Shown here piece after piece: positions 60,301 through 64,000 of a stretch of DNA of 64,000 nt. The translations under genes and the position numbers were made by a program. Position 1 is the stretch's first letter; every line of letters begins with the position of its first letter. The DNA is from Ciona savignyi. Taxonomy: Eukaryota; Chordata; Ascidiacea; Phlebobranchia; Cionidae. The notes under the pieces are model-generated. The model did not search any database. It saw only the letters and a program-made list of their open reading frames with translations, and was not told the DNA's origin. The stretch spans positions 136,703-200,702 of the forward strand of contig CH001895.1 of the NCBI GenBank assembly GCA_000149265.1. The letters run 5' to 3'.

Positions 60301-60534
60301 GACGTCGCCGCTGTTTTAGTTCAATAAATTAGTAAGTGCACTGCGTCTATGCCACGTCCATGGAATGATATGCCGAAGGTTAAAACAGACCAGCCTATTC
60401 TACATCCGGTCGGCTCCTGCAAACCAAAAAGAATAAAATTAAAATAAAATCTAGGTTCATTTGATTTTAAACGGAAACCTTCTAAAATTTGATCTTGTAT
60501 TTTTCAATTTAGTCGGTTGCAGTACAAGGGCCAC

Positions 60535-60815
60535 ATATAACCCGCCATTTACCCGTAAATAGTCTCGCACTTCACTTACTAATGCAAACTAGTCATACAC
60601 GCGAAAATACGGCATTTTAGTATTTAGAATATGATTGGTATTAGTTTCCAAGGTTTTAGTTAGCAGTTACACACAGTAGGGTCGTGTCGCAGTACACTTA
60701 CTATTGGAAACCCGCTATTCGCCCGTAAATAGGGGACTATAGTGTTTAGAATATGATTGGAATTAGTTTCCAGGGTTGTTGTGAGCAGTTACACATGGTA
60801 GGGTCGTGTGTGCAA
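60535..60815. repeat. ~170-bp tandem duplication
   Basis: Two copies of a unit with CCCGTAAATAG, TTAGAATATGATTGG(T/A)ATTAG, TTTCCA-GGTT and GCAGTTACACA--GTAGGGTCGTGT. Intergenic. Confidence 0.7.
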
Positions 60816-61023
60816 ATAGTTAAAGCGAACGATACATAAATAAATATAGTATATACAAACTTGAACTTAGTGATGAGTCAAAATTCATTCGAAACAGCCC
60901 AATTAAAAAAACGACAAGACTAATAAGCTTCTGCATACAACATTAAAGCAAATATGGCAAATTAACAAGAAATAATCGTACTGTAACAACACTATAAGTT
61001 ACATGCCCGATGGAGTGGTTGGT

Positions 61024-61545
61024 ACGGTCGCTTGCCGAATGGTTAACGCGACCGATACATATACTAACTATATAAAAAACGGTCTTAGGGACGTGTCCAT
61101 CATGCGTTCAAAAGTAAAAAAAGAATAAAATAGGCACACTGCTAGGAATTGTACGGCTTTGCACTCAATGACCATGGGTTCAATAGAAAAGGCGCGTCAA
61201 CCATTCGGCCACCCGACCGATACATATACCGACCGTACATACAAACAAGCGGTCTTAGCAACGATCCCGTTATGGGTTCGAAACTAATCCCGGTAAAAAA
61301 ATAGAAACAGCGATTTAATGTAACTCATTTACATCTTATCAACACCATAATCGTAGTGTAACAACTCCATGAGTTACATGCACAACCGAGTGGATGGTTG
61401 GTGCGTAGCGTTGCCTTCTAATAGGCACATTATGTACGGTCGTTTGGCCGAATGGTTATAGTATATGTATCGATTCATATACATACTATATAAAAACGGT
61501 CTTATAGGTAAGGGCCCATCATGGGTTCAATAGAAAAAGCGATTT
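61024..61545 (+). repeat. cluster of three class-II-tRNA-like repeats (family B)
   Basis: Copies start near 61024, 61197 and 61437. The pattern is GGTCG-TTGGCCGAATGGTTA (A-box-like), ACGCGACCGATACATATACC, AACGGTCTTAGG, then CCCATCATGGGTTCGAA (B-box-like), TCCCGGTAAAAAAATAG. This resembles a Leu/Ser-type tRNA with an enlarged middle. The tail is A-rich. Between copies stands TGTAACTCATTTACAT-TTATCAACACCA, repeated twice, so the unit may be larger than the tRNA part. Confidence 0.7.
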
Positions 61546-62035
61546 ATTGTAACTCATTCACATTTAATCAACACCACGTCAAAATCTACATCAAAAAAAT
61601 GTGTTAAACTTGACTGTATTATTCGATGCGCACAGATCATTAAACGTTTGGTTTGGTACATGTAAAGAGTAATTGTGACTACATCGCTGCTTGTTAAAAG
61701 AGTGGCTGTAATATTTGACTATAGGCATGGGGTAGAGTTTGTGAGGCATTCTAACTTGTAGATTACATCAACTTTCAGATCGAAACGAAGATTACACATC
61801 AGTATACCAGATGTGTAATTCAAACCATTTCCTTTATCGTCGTTAGAGCCTATGCGTATAATTTCCGAAACAAACGTTTTAATTGGCATTAAGTGTCTCA
61901 GAAGTTCTTTTGCTTTAAAGACTTACGCAGAGAGGTTTAGTAGTCGTCGCTAGTGGAAACATTTGTCTTCTGTTATCAATAATTTTACCGATTGCTGGCC
62001 TATTATTATTACTGTTTTAAAAGGTATTCAAACAG
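61546..62035. promoter_or_regulatory. region upstream of the secreted repeat protein
   Basis: About 490 bp of unique sequence before the start codon at 62036. Promoter by position only; no clear core element. Confidence 0.25.
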
Positions 62036-63568
62036 ATGGAAAAGTTAATCGTGATTTTCCTTCTGGTGCAATTTGTCGTTTCTCTCAACCGGTAAGTTCT
62101 AATATCGATTCATTTACATTCTAGCGCATACTTGGGCAAACTACGACCCGCGGGCCAAATCCGCCCTGCAGGGTCTTTGTCCGGCCCGTTGGTCCAACGG
62201 TTAAGTGCGTCGCCTCTCAATCGAAAGGTTGCAGGTGCGAAACTGGTTGTTAGCTAGTCTGATGTGTCCTTGGGCAAGGCACTTTACGGACATTGCCTGA
62301 ACCCAGCGGATTAATGGGTTCTACCAAAATGAAGGAACGTGTCTATCATATACAACACAGGGCAATAGCACCGGTAACCCGACGATGGGCGCGAGGTGAT
62401 CTGACGATTGCCCGTGTGATAACCCACTTGGTTTTCTCATTCACGGGGATAAAGATGAATATCCTATCCTATCCTATATTCTGGCCCGTCGAATGTTATC
62501 GACCTATTGTAAAACTAAGTAGCAATGTCAGAGCTATATTCGTACTTCGCTTGACGCAACAATGCTTTCTGCGTTACTTTTATTTTGACCTTTGACTCAA
62601 AAAGTATGCCCACCCATGTTTTGGAATCTAGATAAACTAGCATTATTGAGGTCGTTTTACAAACGATTTAGTACCATTACTTTAATGCCTTAAACCGACA
62701 GGAATTAAAATATTGCTATGACTTATAAAGTTCTACTTAGTTAAATAAGCTCATTCCTTGACCGGCTGGTTAATATGCTTCAGTTACATGCTTGCAGCCG
62801 AAAAATGGCGATGTAGAAAAGACCAATCGCACAAGTGTGGCCGAATGGTTAACGCGGCCGATACAGATACCGACTTTTATACAAAAAAAACACACGAGCC
62901 CATCATGGGTTGAAACTTAGCACGGTAAAAAAATAGTACGACCGAATAATTAACGCGACCGATAAATATACCAAATTATATACAAAAAGGGATATTGCCA
63001 ACGAGCTTATATAATAAGTTTGAAATTGTTGTATTTAGCTCATTTAACGATGGGTAGCGATTGTACATGTTATAACGCCAGTGAATTAATATGAATTAGC
63101 TGCCTTCTTCGTTTCAGAGTTCAAGCTCATATGCTGTTGCCAGGAGATATGTTGACCTTCTTCAAAGAAAGAAATTTGTATCCCATTCCGTATCCCATGT
63201 ATGACAGCAAACTTTTCCAAGACAGAGATCCAGGTCACATTATGTTGCCCGGTGATGAGAGCAAATTCTTCCAAGACAGAGATCCGGCTCACATTATGTT
63301 GCCCGGGGATGAGAGCAAATTCTTCCAAGACAGAGACCCAGCTCACATTATGTTGCCCGGTGATGAGAGCAAATTCTTCCAAGACAGAGATCCAGGTCAC
63401 ATTATGTTGCCCGGAGATGAGAGCAAAATCTTCCAAGACAGAGATCCAGCTCACATTATGTTGCCCGGAGATGAGAGCAAATTCTTCCAAGACAGAGATC
63501 CCGGTCACATTATGTTGCCCGGAGATGAGAGCAAATTCTTCCAAGACAGAGATTCAAGAAAATCATAA
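62036..63568 (+). CDS. secreted repeat protein precursor, 18-residue tandem repeats, no known family
   Basis: Two coding exons, 62036-62091 and 63118-63568, join CG|A in phase (donor GGTAAGT, acceptor TTTCAG) to a 168-residue protein. Residues 1-22 form a clear signal peptide (MEKLIVIFLLVQFVVSL then NRVQA). The mature part opens with HMLLPGDMLTFFKERNLYPI and a short Pro/Tyr spacer. It then has six units of HIMLPGDESKFFQDRDP(A/G), 18 residues (54 bp) each, nearly identical, ending DSRKS. There is no Cys, no dibasic site, no glycosylation signal and no membrane segment. The 54-bp unit also leaves other frames open, but only this one connects to the signal exon. A 3' untranslated exon may follow (donor near 63597, acceptor near 63910, AATAAA at 63994-63999). 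I do not recognise the family. It could be a peptide precursor, a structural secretion or a mineral/ligand-binding repeat protein; the high charge (DES, DRD) fits the last. The gene structure is well supported, its role is not. Confidence 0.82.
62178..62480 (+). mobile_element. family A SINE, well preserved
   Basis: Full length from TGTCCGGCCCGTTGGTCCAACGG to ATATCCTATCCTATCCTAT, very close to the copy at 39578. It sits in the intron of the secreted repeat protein gene. Confidence 0.9.
62836..63020 (+). repeat. two tandem class-II-tRNA-like repeats (family B)
   Basis: Copy one: GTGTGGCCGAATGGTTAACG, CGGCCGATACAGATACCGAC, GAGCCCATCATGGGTTGAAA. Copy two starts CGACCGAATAATTAACGCGA and is more decayed. 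They lie about 100 bp before exon 2 of the secreted repeat protein. Confidence 0.65.
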
Positions 63569-64000
63569 TTAAGCTGGTGTTTTCGAATGAATACGGTAGG
63601 TATGGGTGTGTCATTTAATGTACAGGGGGAATTACCATGGGGATCTATACACGAATATCGTCTGAACTTGACCCCAAATATTTAGTTGGTGAAGCTATAT
63701 ACCAGTGTATATTTTATGGTTAAGACTCCATAATTCACCTGCCCCAGTCGAACACTAAGCGTTTTGCCCAAAGACCCAACCAATAAGCGTGTGGCTGGGT
63801 TTGAATTAACAACATTTTGATATGCTGTTTGACGGTATTTTAAGTTGTACCTGAAACTTCAAACGTTGGGTACTTTTTCTTTCTAACCAGCTTTTTTATA
63901 TCTTATTTCAGAAAAGGGCATGCATACCAGCACCGAATTTGTTCCAAGACACGGAGTTGTCCTGTTTTTGTCCACAACACCAAAGAAAATTAAAATAAAT
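63569..64000 (+). other. probable 3' UTR and last exon of the secreted repeat protein
   Basis: After the stop codon, GGTAGGTA near 63597 could be a donor and CTTATTTCAG near 63902-63911 an acceptor. The following sequence ends with AATAAA (63994-63999), a canonical poly(A) signal. No other open frame of note. Confidence 0.45.

Noticed and set aside
61024-63020. CRISPR-like array
   Set aside because: Repeats are long, diverged and tRNA-like, spacing is irregular and the genome is eukaryotic.
63086-63544. Minus-strand 152-codon repeat frame (HNVTGISVLEEFALISGQ units) and a second plus frame at 63201-63572
   Set aside because: The 54-bp unit keeps several frames open. Only the plus frame that joins the signal-peptide exon has gene structure.
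1-64000. LTR retrotransposons, retroviral or Polinton-like remains
   Set aside because: I saw no long terminal repeats, reverse transcriptase, integrase or capsid-like frames anywhere in the window.

Overview
The window is nuclear DNA of an invertebrate chordate, most likely an ascidian close to Ciona (inferred). The sequence is AT-rich, genes have short exons with GT-AG introns, the proteins match deuterostome families (GIPC, MEST, TIKI/TRABD2, HYKK), and tRNA-derived SINEs and small foldback elements lie throughout. The organism is not shown directly; a genome alignment would settle it. One run of 100 Ns (21087-21186) is an assembly gap.

Layout from left to right. (1) A 39-bp minisatellite at 1-330. 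(2) The 5' two thirds of a GIPC adaptor gene on the minus strand (966-6912), whose last exons lie off the left edge. (3) A SINE/MITE-rich spacer with a nested SINE. (4) A complete three-exon MEST-like alpha/beta-hydrolase gene on the plus strand (9052-11569). (5) A single-exon divergent class A GPCR on the minus strand (13270-14490). (6) Two complete nine-exon paralogues of TIKI (TRABD2), the Wnt-inactivating membrane metalloprotease, head to tail on the minus strand: TIKI-A 16040-27931 and TIKI-B 33450-43475. Apart from exon 6, exon 8 and the last exon, corresponding exons have identical lengths, allowing for one extra base in TIKI-A exon 4. A 5S rRNA gene lies inside intron 6 of TIKI-B on the opposite strand. 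(7) A recent tandem duplication of about 3 kb (47451-53987), each copy carrying a C2H2 zinc-finger gene of 11 or 13 fingers. (8) A complete six-exon hydroxylysine-kinase-like gene on the minus strand (55515-59264). (9) A SINE-rich spacer. (10) A two-coding-exon plus-strand gene (62036-63568) for a secreted protein made of near-perfect 18-residue repeats, with no family I recognise.

The genes do not form one pathway. The points of most interest are the secreted repeat precursor at the right end, the TIKI pair with its mosaic of near-identical and strongly diverged exons and a one-base frameshift in copy A, the zinc-finger duplication that also doubled a finger pair, a GPCR lacking the usual extracellular disulfide cysteines, a family of class-II-tRNA-like repeats, and a marked excess of the octamer TGACGTCA.

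Exon borders were read by eye from splice consensus, reading-frame continuity and family similarity. No transcript or database evidence was available.
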